Assembly: GCF_000237925.1 (NCBI RefSeq) | Contig: NC_031495.1 | Span: 44,932,237-44,996,236 of the forward strand | Length of the DNA: 64,000 nucleotides | Direction of reading: 5' to 3' | DNA from: Schistosoma mansoni | Taxonomy: Eukaryota; Platyhelminthes; Trematoda; Strigeidida; Schistosomatidae | In this document: piece by piece, positions 50,100 through 62,739 of the stretch | How the letters are laid out: each line of letters opens with the position of its first letter | How positions within the stretch are numbered: position 1 is the stretch's first letter | Notes under the pieces: generated by a model | Told to the model about the DNA's origin: nothing | Seen by the model: the letters and a program-made list of their open reading frames with translations, nothing else | Database searches by the model: none | Position numbers and translations under genes: made by a program

Positions 50100-53000
50100 A
50101 TGGAGGTCAGGAAAAGGAATGTGAATACCTCCAACCAAGGTTCGAGACCTAGTGTCTCACAAATAGTAAATGAGTTAGATGTCTTCCCAAAACTTCCACG
50201 AGAATGCAAAAAATCGACATGGAGTGGTGGCCTAGGTAAGTATCTGCGGTTAAAAATCTCAAGTCTTCAGTTACTATTCTAACATTTGGTTGCATATCTT
50301 GGTTGCTTATAATGGAATTTCGAAGTTATCTTGATCCACCCGTTAATTATTCTTACGAATTAGATAAATCCACTACTGGGTAAGAGTTTTCTTTTCCAGA
50401 TCGTGCTTTAGAAAAGTGAAGGTCAATATTGACATTGTTGTTGCCTCACCATGTCACGGTAAGTTTCTCACATCTATATGACATCGTAGCTGTTTCAATG
50501 GATGTTGTGGATACTTCTGGGTCTTCTTTGTCTGATGAAGAGAATATTCAGTACTTACCAACATCTTTCGAACTTACCCCATCGGCCCGAGCCGCATTCA
50601 AAGTATGTACTCTGAATTGTAATTCTCATAGTTTTCTTTTTTTGAGTTCCATAATTCTTCCTTCATATTGCTGTTAGTATTAATGTTGCCAGACCGGAGT
50701 GTGCATAAGGAGGATTTCCTCAGATTATTATCTAAAGAAACGAATTCCTAGCTCACCTATCGATATGGTAAACATTATATTACCTTCGTACGTGCGTCAG
50801 AAAATCCTTTATACGGCTTATTTAAATAGATCGGTTTTAAAAGCATATTACACAGTTTTTCACCAAACTAATCTCATTGTCCTTCTGGTAGTTTTCAGTA
50901 ATTCTCATATTCATCGTCAACGTTGCTAGAAAATGAATTCCTAGAAAAATTATATTTTTGATTTTAAATAAAAACTGTATAATTTCCGCCAAGCCAACGT
51001 CAAAGTTTTTTTAAAGTAGTGCTTCACAGAAATCGTCAGGAACTTGAGCTGAAAGTCGAAGATAACATTAGACTTCTTCCATCACGCTATTGTTCTTTAC
51101 TCAATTGCTTTCCAACGTTAAAAAGGTCTAGGTTTTACTCGTGTAAACTTTTCCAACATGCTCGATGTTCCCAGTCTCTGGTCGTTATTCTGTGATGGTT
51201 TTTTGTATTTCAACAGTATCGACAATATATTGCTGAAACCCTCCGTGCAAAACACCATACTATACAGCATTGGTTGTGGAAATATACCTCTGGGACAAAT
51301 GTTTTCACAATCTTTGAAGTCCCTGTGGCTGATGAAAAGGTTTCCGATGACCGAAATTCTGATGCTTGTCGGATCGTTGGTACTTTGTTCGTTAAAAAGG
51401 TTGGAGGAAACATACATATACTATTTGGGAAGTAAGTAATTATTTCTTTGATACTTTAAGACACTGTTGTTTTCATTTGCGTCGTGTATACTGACATTTC
51501 AATCATTGTACACTAAAATATTCGGTCATATGAGTTATTTAAAAATATCTCAAATTCTCAGATCTGCAATTTTTATAATCTTCACAAGGTAGCTATTTTT
51601 TAACAACCCACTTAAGTTGTTTGTATGACCTATATTCAGATGTAGCAATAGTGATTTGTTCGGTCGGAAAATCCGTGGGTTCCCATTTGACTCTTCACTA
51701 ATTGTTCCATATGTTAAAGGGTTTGAAAGCATATGTTTAACAAAGGAAATGTAATAAATTTTATCACCTTTATTCAGAAACCTAACTTTGTCTCATGTCT
51801 GTCCTTTTTTCCTTGTGCTAAAAATATATCATTGGGTCCACTTATATGATACTGGATATATCGTTTGTTTCATCGTCTTGGCACATTGTTTTGTTAGAAG
51901 TTTTTGGACATAATCTGAATCGGTTAATTTTCACTTCATTGAGAAGCACCACCAAATTTACTAGTGCGACATGTTAAATTATATTATGAAACAGTTGTGG
52001 TATTAGGCATCCTTACGCATGTACTTCGTCAGAATCAGAGGAAGCACGTACTTGTACTCATCTTCCATAAAAATTTATTGAATTTATCGGAACAGTTTAA
52101 TATATTAGTAGGTAGTTTGAATGGATTGTTTGGAATGTCAGACTTCCAATTATTGGATCCAAAGAACGCCCCAACGATGACAACGACGGTTAATGTGGGG
52201 TTCGTTGTTAAGGCAAAGCAACTGTCCATTGATAGTTAGTTTCCAATAATAGTTCTCTAGCTGGCATCAGTTAACTGACTTCCACAAACCACCTAACTGA
52301 ATAATTAATATAATCATTGAATCTTGCAATCCACCGTGTCTTGAAGTGTAGGCTTTCTTGCTGCGGTTCGTGCGACATTCTGTTACGTATCTGGAGTCCT
52401 CAAACAACATTACTCTGAATCTCAAATCCATTCGTTTGTTATTTTTGTGTAAATTTTTAGCCTTATTATTTTGTTGCATCCATCATTTGGTAATTGCATA
52501 CACTTTCCTTTAAACTATACTCCTTACTCCCACCCAGGTTGACAGTATTACTCTTGTCAATTTTACCTCTAACTTTAGACCGTTATGGCCTGTCTCAAGT
52601 CCTCCTTTACTGTTAACTGGCCGACCCAACTCTGTCTACCTCTCTTGAATAACCAGGTAGTACCCCATGTCTCCATATAAATATTATGACTCTAATCTGA
52701 GTGCATAAATCTGTAGTTGATCGCTTAATTATACTGAATAAATTGTAGGGAGACAGATAATCACAAAGAATATCCCAAAAAGTTAATATAGTCTTTAAAA
52801 GTCCTTTCACTTTGAACGAGTTAAAATACAAAGCGGACACAAATATGTACTTTGCAAAAACGCCAGTAAAAAAGAATACAAATAGGAAGCTTCAGCATCT
52901 CACACCCTTTAGCTCATCAGGGACCGAACCAAGTACCTTTAGGTCTCGCGGCAGACGGTTAATCATAAAGCCGTCTTGTTTGTGGTCGGACGGTACTCAT

Positions 53001-56000
53001 TTACAACTTCAACCGATGGGAAACATACCCCGACAGTCATCTAATAGCATTGGTGACGACTATTTTATTCCAGAGATTTTTGAACTCCACTGGTCATGAC
53101 TTCCCACCAACTCTTCATTGGCTCGTCTCTAAGTAAGTCACTAGTGATCTGAAGACTTATTCTGGATGGTGAGGTTTTTTACGTTGTAGGATGAAACAAC
53201 TTTTTTATTCCTAGCTTTTAATTATCCTCAACTACGACCAATTCGTGTTGAATATCCTACAAAATTGAAGACATCGTCTAACATAGCGACCACCTGCACC
53301 AAACCAACGATGGACTCAAATAGACCATATTATCATCAGTCATCGTTGGAGAGGCTCAATAGAAGATTGTCGCTCGTATTGGAATACTTGTTTAGACTCT
53401 GATCACGCTTTAATACGAGCACGCATTTGTCTGCGCCTCAATGGACGCAGGAAAAGTACACTTAGAAGACCCATTAGGATTGAATTGGAGGACGAGAAAG
53501 CCAAATGCGAATTCCAGAAACAACTGAGTTCACATCTAGGCAGTTCTGTAAACGAGACTGACCCAGATGCTGCTTGGAAAGACATACGAACAGCTGTGGA
53601 AACAGCAGTAACATCTATTAGTTATTTAAACCATAGGGCTCCAAAAAAACAGTGGATTTCTTCTAAGTCTATTTCACTGATGGATTCGCGTAAACTCATC
53701 CCATCAGGCTCTGAACACGACGAAGAGCGTAAACAAATTAGATCTAGGTTAACTAAAAGTCTAAGGAACGATCATGAGCAGTGGTGGGCAACGAAAGCAA
53801 AAGAGATGGAAAAGGCAGCGGCTGTAGGCAACACCAGGCAACTATTCAGACTAATAAAAGAAACCGGAATTAAGAAGTCAAGTGTAAGTGAGACAATCTC
53901 GGAAAAAGATGGAACCCTTATCTGCTCTCAACCCAAACGTTTAGAACGATGGGCGGAACACTTTAAGGAGCAGTTTAGCTGTCCTTCAGCTACTGCACAA
54001 CTACCCACTATTCCCAGAAAACCTAAATGGAACGTTGAAGTAGGCCCCCCGACCCTACTTGAAGTTCAAAAGGCTATAAGTAATCTGAAACGAGGAAGAA
54101 CAGCTGGTCCAGATGGATTGGCTCCAGAGGTCTTTAAATATGGTGGTCCAATTTTAGCGATTAGGTTGACTAATATTCTGGCTAAAATCTAGGAGACGGA
54201 CGTAATCCCATCTGACTGGTCACAATCTCTGATTGTCCCAATATATAAGAAGGGGCCAAAATCATCCTGTGATAACCATAGAGGGATTAGTTTGACTAAC
54301 ATAGCATCTAAAATACTAGCCTCAATAATTATCGGGCGCCTAACTAAGACTCGTGAACTGCAAACACGAGAAAATCAGACTAGCTTCAGACCTAGTCGTG
54401 GCTGTATCGACCACATATTCACCATTCGTCAAGTTTTAGAGCACAGACATGCTTATCGGCGTCCAACAATGATAGTTTTTCTTGACTTGAAAGCAGCGTT
54501 TGACTGTGTAGACCGAGAGGTTCTGTGGCAGTGTCTGTCATTAAAAGGTGTACCTGAGAAGTACATAAACCTTGTGAAGGCTCTTTACTCGAACACTACC
54601 AGTCGAGTGAGAGCTTATGGCGAACTGTCATATGATTTTACAACCTTAAGTGGTGTCCGTCAAGGCTGTCCACTATCCCCATTTTTGTTTAACTTCACCA
54701 TAGACCTGTTACTGGAAATAACACTCTCGTCGACTGAATTTTCAGGAATTGATCTTCTACCAGGAGGTTCACTTATCGACTTAGAATACGCAGATGACAT
54801 AGTCCTGTTTGGTGAAGACGCTGGCAAAATGCAGAGTCTTCTGTTAGAACTGAGTAATAATGCCAGGATGTTTGGGATGCGTTTCTCCCTATCCAAATGT
54901 AAATTGTTACTCCAGGACTGGCCTATGTCAACACCTGAACTAAGGATAGGGAGCGAAGTAGTCGAACGCATCGACAACTTCACTTATCTTGGAAGTCTCA
55001 TCAGCCCTAATGGGTTGGTGTCTGACGAAATCTCAGCACGGATTCAGGAGGCTCGTTTGACTTTCAAAAACCCACGTCACCTATGGCGAAGGCGAGATAT
55101 CCGTCCATTAGTTAAGGAACGAGTATACTGCGCGACAGTTCGTTCTCTCCTACTTTGCGGGTGCCCAACGTGGCCATTAAGAGTAGAAGATACTCGCAGG
55201 TCACTAGTATTTGACCACAGTTGTCTTAGAAATATTCCTCGCATCTGCTGGAATCACCGGGTAAGTAATAGTGAGGTTAGACGCAGGGTATTAGGGAATG
55301 ATGGTAAATCAGTTGATGAGGTGATGAATCTTCATCGACTGAGATGGTTGGGCCACGTGTTACTTATGCCTGAACACCGATTACCACGGCGCGCAATGCT
55401 GACTAGTGTAGGGGATGGTTGGAAGAGAGTTAGGGGCGGCCAAACCAAAACATGGCATCAGTGCTTGAAGTCACTAACTTCTAGTCTAAACCATGTCGGT
55501 AGATGCAGATTACCTGGTTGGGGTCCGCGTGACTATCGTAACCAATGGTTAGAGACTCTGTGTGACATGGCTCAGAATCGATCACAATGGCGTAGGTGTA
55601 TACACTCTTTATCTTCCCTTAAACCTTGAGATTAAAACTGCTTCATAACTTTCTTCCTTCCTATACTATATCCTTATATACAACCTTTCTTTATATACTA
55701 CCACCACTAAATTAATTACTTCTATGAATCCGGTATTCATCTTGTTGTGCTAATGAGGTATGGCAACTTGGACCGATGCGTATATGTGCCTGATCCTACG
55801 TTGTAGCTGACTGACAAAATTGAAATAATCTTGAAACTTCCTTTCATCTAGAATTGAAAATTTTAAAATAAATATATGGTATATATGTGGAGTAGAAAAT
55901 AATAAAGAAATGTTGTGATATATATTCTAAAGAAAATGGGAAATAAATTTATTTACACACACTTTAACCTTGTGTGTATATCAAGACCCCTCTTACCTCT

Positions 56001-59000
56001 ACATAGAATGCTGAATGATGTAGGAACAGGTTAGAAAGAGCCTTGCAAAGACCAAGTCAAGATGTGACATTATCTTTAGAAGTCACTGACTGTTGATCTA
56101 AACTATATAGTGTGGCGTTTTTTATATGTGATTGACCAAAGGGTTTTCCTACTTGTATTGGTCTTTGAATTACCACTTATTTTATTTTGTTTTCTCCTCT
56201 TTCCTTTTCCTTCATGCTTCGTTTATAGGCCTCTGAACGGGTTCGGTAATCTTCATCTACACGTTGTACCGTTTTCAGGCCAATCGCGTGAGTCTTTTAA
56301 ATTGCAAAGGGATGTTACGAAGAGCTTTTTAAAAGGCATTTTTTTTATGTACCATTACAGAATATCAAATTGTTAAAACAAGAAGTTTTCAATCGTTAGT
56401 CATATGTTTGAACACCTCCTCCCTACTCAGATCACGCCAGCCAGATATTATAACTAGCTTTTACATGAAATGTGTGGATCCCACAAAGAGTATGTGCTTT
56501 CTAAATAGGTCACTTGTTTAATCTTCAAGATTTTAAGGTTTCCAAGCACTTAAAATACCTTTCTGTAAACAAGACTGTCCCGTTGTTATAAGCAAATGAT
56601 GGAGATGTTTTCATCAATGGTCCCTATTTCCATGTTCAGTTCCGTTACTATTAAAAATCAGGGGACTCAGAATGAGTGCTTCTTTATTCTTTTAAGCTCA
56701 TTAATGTCCATTATATTTAATTCAGGTCAGATTCTGGAGAGTCGTTTTTTGTAGTGGTCACACAAGTTTCTTGATATTTATTTATTCATTTGAACACATA
56801 AATATTGGTAAAAAGGGGCACCGAATAGATATTCACCAAATAAATCATTCGATTTGTGTGAGGACTGGGATACTGTCCGGGTGCCCAAACCTAAGCAGGT
56901 GGTTTTCTTAGAGGATTATACCTGGAGCCTTCGATCTAAACGTCTGATCCACAAGACAGTGAAGCAACGTCAGGAGATGTAGATTCATGGTATTCGGTGA
57001 TCAACAATAGGTTCATATGCTATTTGTTCCTTCAGGATCCTGAAGCCCATATGCACCATTGGTTTGAAATCAGGGTTTCCAACTGCCCTAGGTGAGTCTT
57101 CCATGTCTACCAACCCGGTTAAAGCGCTGAACATTCGCTTTTCGTCCTCTGAAATTCGTAAACAACAGTAATCCCGCGAGAAGGCAGTGAGTAGGACTTC
57201 TGTGGATGTGGCTGTATACGCTTGGCCATGTGAGAGCATTTAGAGAGGGAGAGTGAACTCTCTCCACCCTCGGCCGTACGAGAACATTTGCGGGCAGTTT
57301 CTTGATAACAGTGGAGATGTACATTTTAAAACGCCACTCTTTATTCTGCACCGACTTCGATTTCCTCAAGATATCAGTACAGTTACTAAAAGTGGAATGT
57401 TTGTGTTTGATTAACATATATTACACTCAGTATTTGCCTCCATGTATGAGTAATAATGCTGCCGTTTTGTGTCATTCCTTATGGGACCAAAGCCTAGGAG
57501 CTTCAAGTCGTGTAGCAAGTTCAGTACCTCTAAATTATTGAATCCAAAAACCAATGATTTGTCTTTGGACAAACACATATTTGAATTTAATCTGATTAAT
57601 GTAAATTGTTATACTCGCTGAAAGACTCGAAAGTCTAGAGTTTGGTTTTGTTTGATGCGGTGAATATAGACTGGTAGAGCTAATTAAAGCGGGGTAAAAC
57701 AACTGCCTAGTTCTTTATAGTTTTCAGTGGTTCTTCAGTTTGGTATATCAGTTCGTTACTCAAATCATTTTCGAAGATAAATAAGATTTTATTCAAAACC
57801 ACGCAACTTAACAATAGATTTTACCATTCGTAGACTGAACGATTAGAGACATACCCATCACATACTATTTTATCCTAGGTCAAATTATTTTTTGTTTTAT
57901 TTTTTTATTGTCTGCTAACTTATATTACATGTAATAGTCCACTTATTAAGCTCTGTTCAGCCTATTACCTTGAAGTAGGTCAACTAAAGTCATTTGAATG
58001 TTAGATCGAATTTAATACAGCGTTCCAGTCAGTAATTGATACTTTCAGTGATGGCATACCTTCCGATAACAAAATTCATATTATGAAAGTTGCAATCTTA
58101 TGTTATACCGCATTGATGTAAAACACTTGCAGTTTGGGAGAAGAATTCCGAAAGTGTTCTAATTTCCAAGTTGAATTCTTAAATTGTGAGGTTTTTATTG
58201 TCTTTCTAGACAACATAATCAACAATAATCAATGTAAAGCCTGACATAAATGTACGTCGGCTCGAATTTTCATACTACATAGGCGCTGTAAGATGAATAG
58301 CAAAGGAATCGAAGCAGTTGTTGCATCAATGGTAATGAAAAATACTATTTTGAAAATGTGGTTCAAAAAGATGGAACGAAAAGGTACGCATAAAGGAATG
58401 CTGGAACTCGAGATCTAGAGAAAGATAAAGAGCAACTGGATCTTTGCCAATGTTATCGCTTATGAGCCATGTCACCCAACCTTTTTGTTCAGTGGTTACA
58501 ATTATCTTTCAAACTCTAACTAGCGCCCATGCACAACCTTGTCAGTGATCGGACTCTAGACCTTCAAATCCTGCGACAAGTTCTGAACCTCTAGATCATT
58601 GGCTTGCTATCCAATAGTTTAAATGTCTAAATTAAATCAATTTACAATATTGTTTGACCATCCAATGGTATTTGGAGGTAAAAGTCCTCCAACGCGACAT
58701 GGTTAAACTTCACTTTTTACGGGTTGTCTCTGGAACTTTAAGAATTGTCTCTCGAAATTACTCACTATTGAGCGCATGATTTTCAGTAGTTGTGTAGCCA
58801 AGGTAAGCCTCTGATGCAAACCATAAAGCTCCAACGGTCTTCACAAACTCCTTGCGCTTTCAAAAGATATGTTGTTCCATAAATATTGTGTAATTAAAAA
58901 AACTATTTTGTTGAAAATGATTCGTTTCTCACCTCTTGCTTTTTCTCTTGTTTGTTGATTTTAGTTCAGAATTTCAGTCATCGAATAAATCATTTTTCTT

Positions 59001-61732
59001 TTGGTGATCTAGTTAATGGACAAATACATCCGTTAGAAGCCGTTGAATCCGTTACTGATATTGGTGAGTTCCTTTTTATCACAAGAGGATTTATTATAAC
59101 TTAAACTAAATCACTTAAGTCGAAACTTGTAAATTCCATCTCCGCTTACCTGTGTTATAGTCTGTCCTTCTCTATACAATTCAAAAATATTTCGAGAATG
59201 ACCGTACTGAATAAACAAAACATAGTTAATCTCTTACATTATGCCCTCAAAATTTTAACTCTTCCTCAATCATTAAAACAATTCTAATGTACAATTGCAA
59301 AGGATATATTTTATGGAAAAAATATTCCACTCTTTATACTCAAGTTTCCTTTTCAGTAATTCTTAATGATATTTAGCTAACTACAACAGCCTCCAAATGC
59401 CCTGGTACGGCCGAGAGTGGGGAGAGTTCGCTCTCCCTCTCGAAATGCTCTCATATGGCCACGCGTATATAGCCTCTGTCAGCGAAGTCCTATTCACTGC
59501 CTTCTCGTGGTATTACTGTTGTTTACGAAATTCAGAGGACGAAAAGCGAATGTCCGACGCTTTAATGGGGCTGGTGGACACGGAAAGTCTACCTAGGGGA
59601 GTTGGAAAACCCTGATTCCAAACCAATGGTGCACATGGACTGACTCCAGTATCCTGATGGAACAAATAGCGTATAAATCAATCGTTGGTCACCGGCTACC
59701 ATGGGAATGCATCTCCTTACGATGCTCCACTGCTTTGTGGGTTAGACCTTTAGGTCAAAGGCTCCGTTTGTGGTCCCCTAAGAAAACCACCTGCTTCAGT
59801 TTGGGCACCTGAGCAGTATCACAGCTTTCACACAAATCAAATGAGATTTGTGCGGCGCATATGTATCTGGTGCTTCCTTGTACCAATATTTATGTGTTCA
59901 AATGAATAAAAATAAATACAACCTAAAAACAAATTTCATATTGAATAAATACATAACAGAAATTGTCAGAATATAGTACGATAACCTAATGAAATAAGTG
60001 ACAAGTAAATTTGTTCAAATCTAAATAAATTTTAAACTGAACTATTATTATTATATTGAATTCATCAGATCTGGTCTTACTGGTTTGGTCACTTCTTATC
60101 AATATAAGATCAACTGAAATACAAAGCTGAATATATTTATATTTAGTTAGAATAGAACCAATGATATTGATAAACAAAGCTTATTTGATAATTTTTTTTC
60201 GAAATTCAGGGGGAAAAAGTAGTAAATGTAACTTAATTACTTTAGTTAATCTCAATTCATGTCATATAACACACTTCCTGTACTGAGATTATATGATTTT
60301 CTGGTAGATTTTAAGCGTATTTTCAATGTGCTATTGGGACTAGTAAGCAGAGATGGATATTGGCTAGCAGTGGAATCCAAGACGCGCGTTTCGTCCTCCT
60401 TGGGACTCGTCAGCTGGATGTACCTGCATCTCAGAGTTGATGTTCACTTTGGGGCTCGAACCTAGTAACTTTCGCTTCACACTCCATCTTGTTATCCACT
60501 CGGCCACTGAGTCTTGATAGCCACTTGCTTGTGCAATGGGGTGAAGTTTGAATACACTCAGTATTGTTTGTTTGAATCTTCCCATTGATGTTTTTAGGAC
60601 TGCAACTGGTCAGTCTCTAATTGGCATATGTGCATACTGTGCGTATTTGCTATTGTGACTGTTTACATTGATCGTCATATGCAACATGTATATCAATTAT
60701 TTTAGTTGATCAAAGTTTACACAATCATCATTCTTGTCATTTTTTTTCTAATAAAGATCCTATTCACAACCTCAGGATTACTCATTTGATGGTCCTGACC
60801 TCGTTTCCATTTGTATCGAAGTGCTGGTGCTTATGTTACTTTCTATCTGTCAGGAAAACTTTACTGCTACAATACCCCTAGTACAGTCGCCAGCACGACT
60901 TCCTCATAAAAACTTGTGGTTAAGAATTAAGGTGTTTGTTTGCTGACTTTAAAAAGATTTAACTAGGTTTAATCGGTTATTAAGTTGAATATAGATAATT
61001 CATGCTATCTTGGTTTCTCTCTCGTATACTGTTGTATCCCGAAGAGAATTATGAATGGTAACTTTTGAGGACTAATTATTGGCCAATATAATATGTATAT
61101 TTCCTATTATAACTGACCTAATCATATTCGTTTCCCCTTATCATTGGCTTTATCTTGACCTTTGAACTATTATTATACGATTCTTGAGTTATCATCAGTT
61201 TATTGATTACTATTCACAGCCACATTCGGCTAAATATTGTACTAATGTTATTTTCTATTTTATGGTACGATTTGGTCAGTCTGTTTGGTATATAAACTCA
61301 GTATGTTTGAAATACAAGGATTCATACCACTGAGGCTGTTATTGGTGTTTTGGACTTACTGGCTGGGCTAGGCAGATCGCAGGACCGGTTAGCACTCTAG
61401 TCTGCTCGTACGGGTTTCGTGTCACTGTTCCAATCGATAATTCGCTGCTCCCTGATTGGCGGTCTCATCAAGACACACATTAGCAAGGCATCCACTGCGG
61501 CCAGAAGTATAACATATACACCGCACTCGTTCATATACTCATACACTCAAAATGTATTTTTGTTTACAAAAAAAAACACGCGAAGATATCCATTATAGCC
61601 TTTTTGTATTTTAACTGTTTTTTTCCAAATTTAGCCTTTACATCATTTCAATATTTTGTCACAATGGTCCCTACCAAAGTGGTTAATCATTTTCATATCA
61701 CAGAAACTTATCAATATGCAGCAACTTTACAG
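50100..61732 (+). CDS. ERGIC2: ERGIC2 orthologue, exons 1-8; 3' part lies beyond the window
   Basis: Membrane protein that cycles between ER, intermediate compartment and Golgi and acts in cargo transport. Exons: 50100-50235, 50271-50379, 50412-50458, 50490-50602, 51217-51431, 56229-56287, 58965-59063, 61635-61732. All junctions are GT-AG and the phases agree throughout, giving 292 residues. Exon 1 carries VNELDVFPKLP, matching the KELDAFPKVP start of the family. Exon 2 has a membrane segment at about 47-60 followed by IMEF. Exon 3 has KVNIDI, exon 5 ACRIVG and KVGGNIHI, exon 7 NFSHRINHFSFG, exon 8 FQYFVTMVPTK; all fall in family order. The Cys-rich insert of ERGIC3 is absent, so ERGIC2 fits better. 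An in-frame TGA upstream makes 50100 the first Met. About 85 C-terminal residues, including the second membrane segment, are expected past 64000. The exon 3 acceptor was set at 50412 rather than 50400 because this gives a gap-free match and a 32-nt intron. Confidence 0.93.
53075..53152 (-). repeat. tRNA-like retroposon 5'-region fragment
   Basis: About 78 bp resembling the leading part of the family (ATCACTAGTGACTTACTTAG ... AGTGGAGTTCAAAA on the minus strand). No boxes or ribozyme are present. Confidence 0.55.
53270..55813 (+). mobile_element. SR2-type RTE-like LINE, 5'-truncated, in ERGIC2 intron 5
   Basis: Non-LTR retrotransposon copy lacking most of the endonuclease. Readable coding runs from about 53340 (end of endonuclease) through RT to TGA at 55627-55629. 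RT motifs include FRPSRGCIDHIFTIR, FLDLKAAFD, GVRQGCPLSPFLF and YADDIVLF near 54788. One in-frame TAG at 54190-54192 stands where ...AKIWETD would need Trp; otherwise the frame is open (236 + 445 aa), so the copy is fairly young. The 3'UTR ends in GCTGACTGAC. An 11-bp target duplication, ACAAAATTGAA, lies at 53259-53269 and 55814-55824. The same orientation as the host gene makes read-through likely. SR2-like is inferred from RTE-type motifs; no database search was possible. Confidence 0.9.
56775..57280 (-). repeat. Unnamed 0.5-kb interspersed repeat, copy 1 (ERGIC2 intron 6)
   Basis: Shares most of its length with 59404-59917 in opposite orientation. Reading on the minus strand it starts TACGGCCGAGGGTGGAGAG, includes ATGCTCTCACATGGCCA, and ends ATTTATGTGTTCAAATGAAT followed by AATA repeats. 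The A-rich end suggests retroposition, perhaps the 3' part of an unrecognised LINE. No coding was confirmed. Confidence 0.8.
59404..59917 (+). repeat. Unnamed 0.5-kb interspersed repeat, copy 2 (ERGIC2 intron 7)
   Basis: Plus-strand partner of the copy at 56775-57280, with the same start and the same AATAAAAATAAAT-type tail. An open stretch of 72 codons at 59397-59615 reads through its first half but is broken in the other copy, so it is not called a gene. Confidence 0.8.
60345..60585 (-). repeat. SM-alpha-type retroposon in ERGIC2 intron 7
   Basis: A minus-strand unit with tRNA-Ser-like A box (CAGTGGCCGAGTGG), B box (GGTTCGAGCCC) and the hammerhead at 60374-60419. The 3' part ends near TGCTAGCCAATATCCATC. 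Confidence 0.82.
60374..60419 (-). ncRNA. SM-alpha-type hammerhead ribozyme, intact core
   Basis: On the minus strand: stem I ATCCAG pairing with TTGGAT (one G-U), core CTGACGA, stem II GTCC/GGAC, GAAAC, and cleavage triplet GTC in CGCGCGTC. This matches the known schistosome SM-alpha ribozyme layout. Confidence 0.85.
61030..61500 (+). repeat. LTR-like block, family B, copy 2, in ERGIC2 intron 7
   Basis: Starts TGTTGTATCCCGAAG, has a TATATAAACTCAG-type promoter-like core near 61291, and ends only about 135 bp upstream of ERGIC2 exon 8, in the same orientation as the gene. Probably a solitary LTR fossil. Confidence 0.6.
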
Positions 61733-61894
61733 GTGATTATTCATGTTTTTTTAAGTTTAAGTCGTTTAATATCAGTAATCAGTGTGTTTTCATTTATCAA
61801 GGTATAGGTCATTACACTCAATATTTAGTGTTCATTATAACATCACATAATCATGTTCAAATAAAAGTAAATTGACTTGAATTTTGAACATTCA

Positions 61895-61985
61895 GTTGAG
61901 TCATTTAATGTGGTCAGCATCCAATTTCGAACACTTACAGAGCTATTGATTTTAGGGATTTATTTACAGTTACAATGTGTTAGGT
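61895..61985 (-). repeat. Unnamed interspersed repeat D, copy 2
   Basis: Minus-strand partner of 39290-39440, downstream of ERGIC2 exon 8. Confidence 0.55.
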
Positions 61986-62075
61986 CTGTATCTTTAAGGA
62001 ATTATCACGAGACAACTAGGTGAGATGTGATGTTTTTAGACATGACCTTTCCTAAACCCCTCAGTCCGTTATGGT

Positions 62076-62728
62076 TCAGACCTGGTCATGCCTGTATCGA
62101 CCACATATGCAGATACTCGTAAGCTACTAGTATTTGACCACAGATGTCTTTGAAATATTGCTCCCATCTGCTGAGATCACCGGGTAAGTAGTAGTGAGGT
62201 TGGACACAGGCTATTAGGGAATGATGGTAAATCAGTTGATGAGGTTGTGAACCTTCAACCGAGATGGTCGGGCCACGTGTTGCTTATGCCTGAACACCGA
62301 TTCCCACGACGCGCTATGCTGACTAGTGTTGGAGATGGTTGAAAGACAGGGCGGCCAAACCAAAACGTGGCACCAATCCTTGAAGTCACAAACTTCTCGT
62401 CTGAGCCATGTTGGTAGATGCAGACTACTTGGTTAGGTTCCGCGTGACTATCGTAACCAGTAGTTGGAGACTCTGGGTGAATGGCTCAGATTCGATCGAT
62501 CACAATGGTGTAGGTGCATACACTCTCTGTCTTCCGTTAAACTATGAGATTAAAATTGCTTCATATCTTCCTGTACTATATCCTTATATACAATCTTTCT
62601 TTTATATATTACCACCAGTGAAGTAACTACTTCTATGAATTCGGTGTTCATCTTGTTGTGCTAATGAGGTATGGCAACTTGGACCGATGCGTATATTTGC
62701 CTGATCCTACGTTGTAGCTGACTGACAT
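62076..62728 (+). mobile_element. Internally deleted copy of the SR2-type LINE
   Basis: The first about 30 bp match the RT region of the 53.3-55.8 kb copy (around 54390-54418). The match then jumps to its 55190 region and continues to the same 3' end (GTTGTAGCTGACTGAC). About 770 bp of RT is therefore missing, and small indels disrupt the remaining frame. A clean 11-bp target duplication, TCCGTTATGGT, sits at 62065-62075 and 62729-62739, so the element entered the genome already deleted or was deleted internally later. It lies downstream of ERGIC2 exon 8, probably within intron 8. Confidence 0.88.
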
Positions 62729-62739
62729 TCCGTTATGGT

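Noticed and set aside
50699-50929. Possible extra ERGIC2 exon from AG at 50690 or nearby
   Set aside because: Residues do not fit the family; exon 4 joins exon 5 at 51217 in phase with continuous similarity, so this stretch is intron.
51118-51439. Overlapping open frames on both strands at 51.1-51.4 kb
   Set aside because: They are other-frame shadows of ERGIC2 exon 5 (51217-51431), which has no Met and so was not itself listed as an ORF.
54660-54983. Minus-strand 107-codon open frame
   Set aside because: Shadow of the SR2-type RT coding region on the plus strand.
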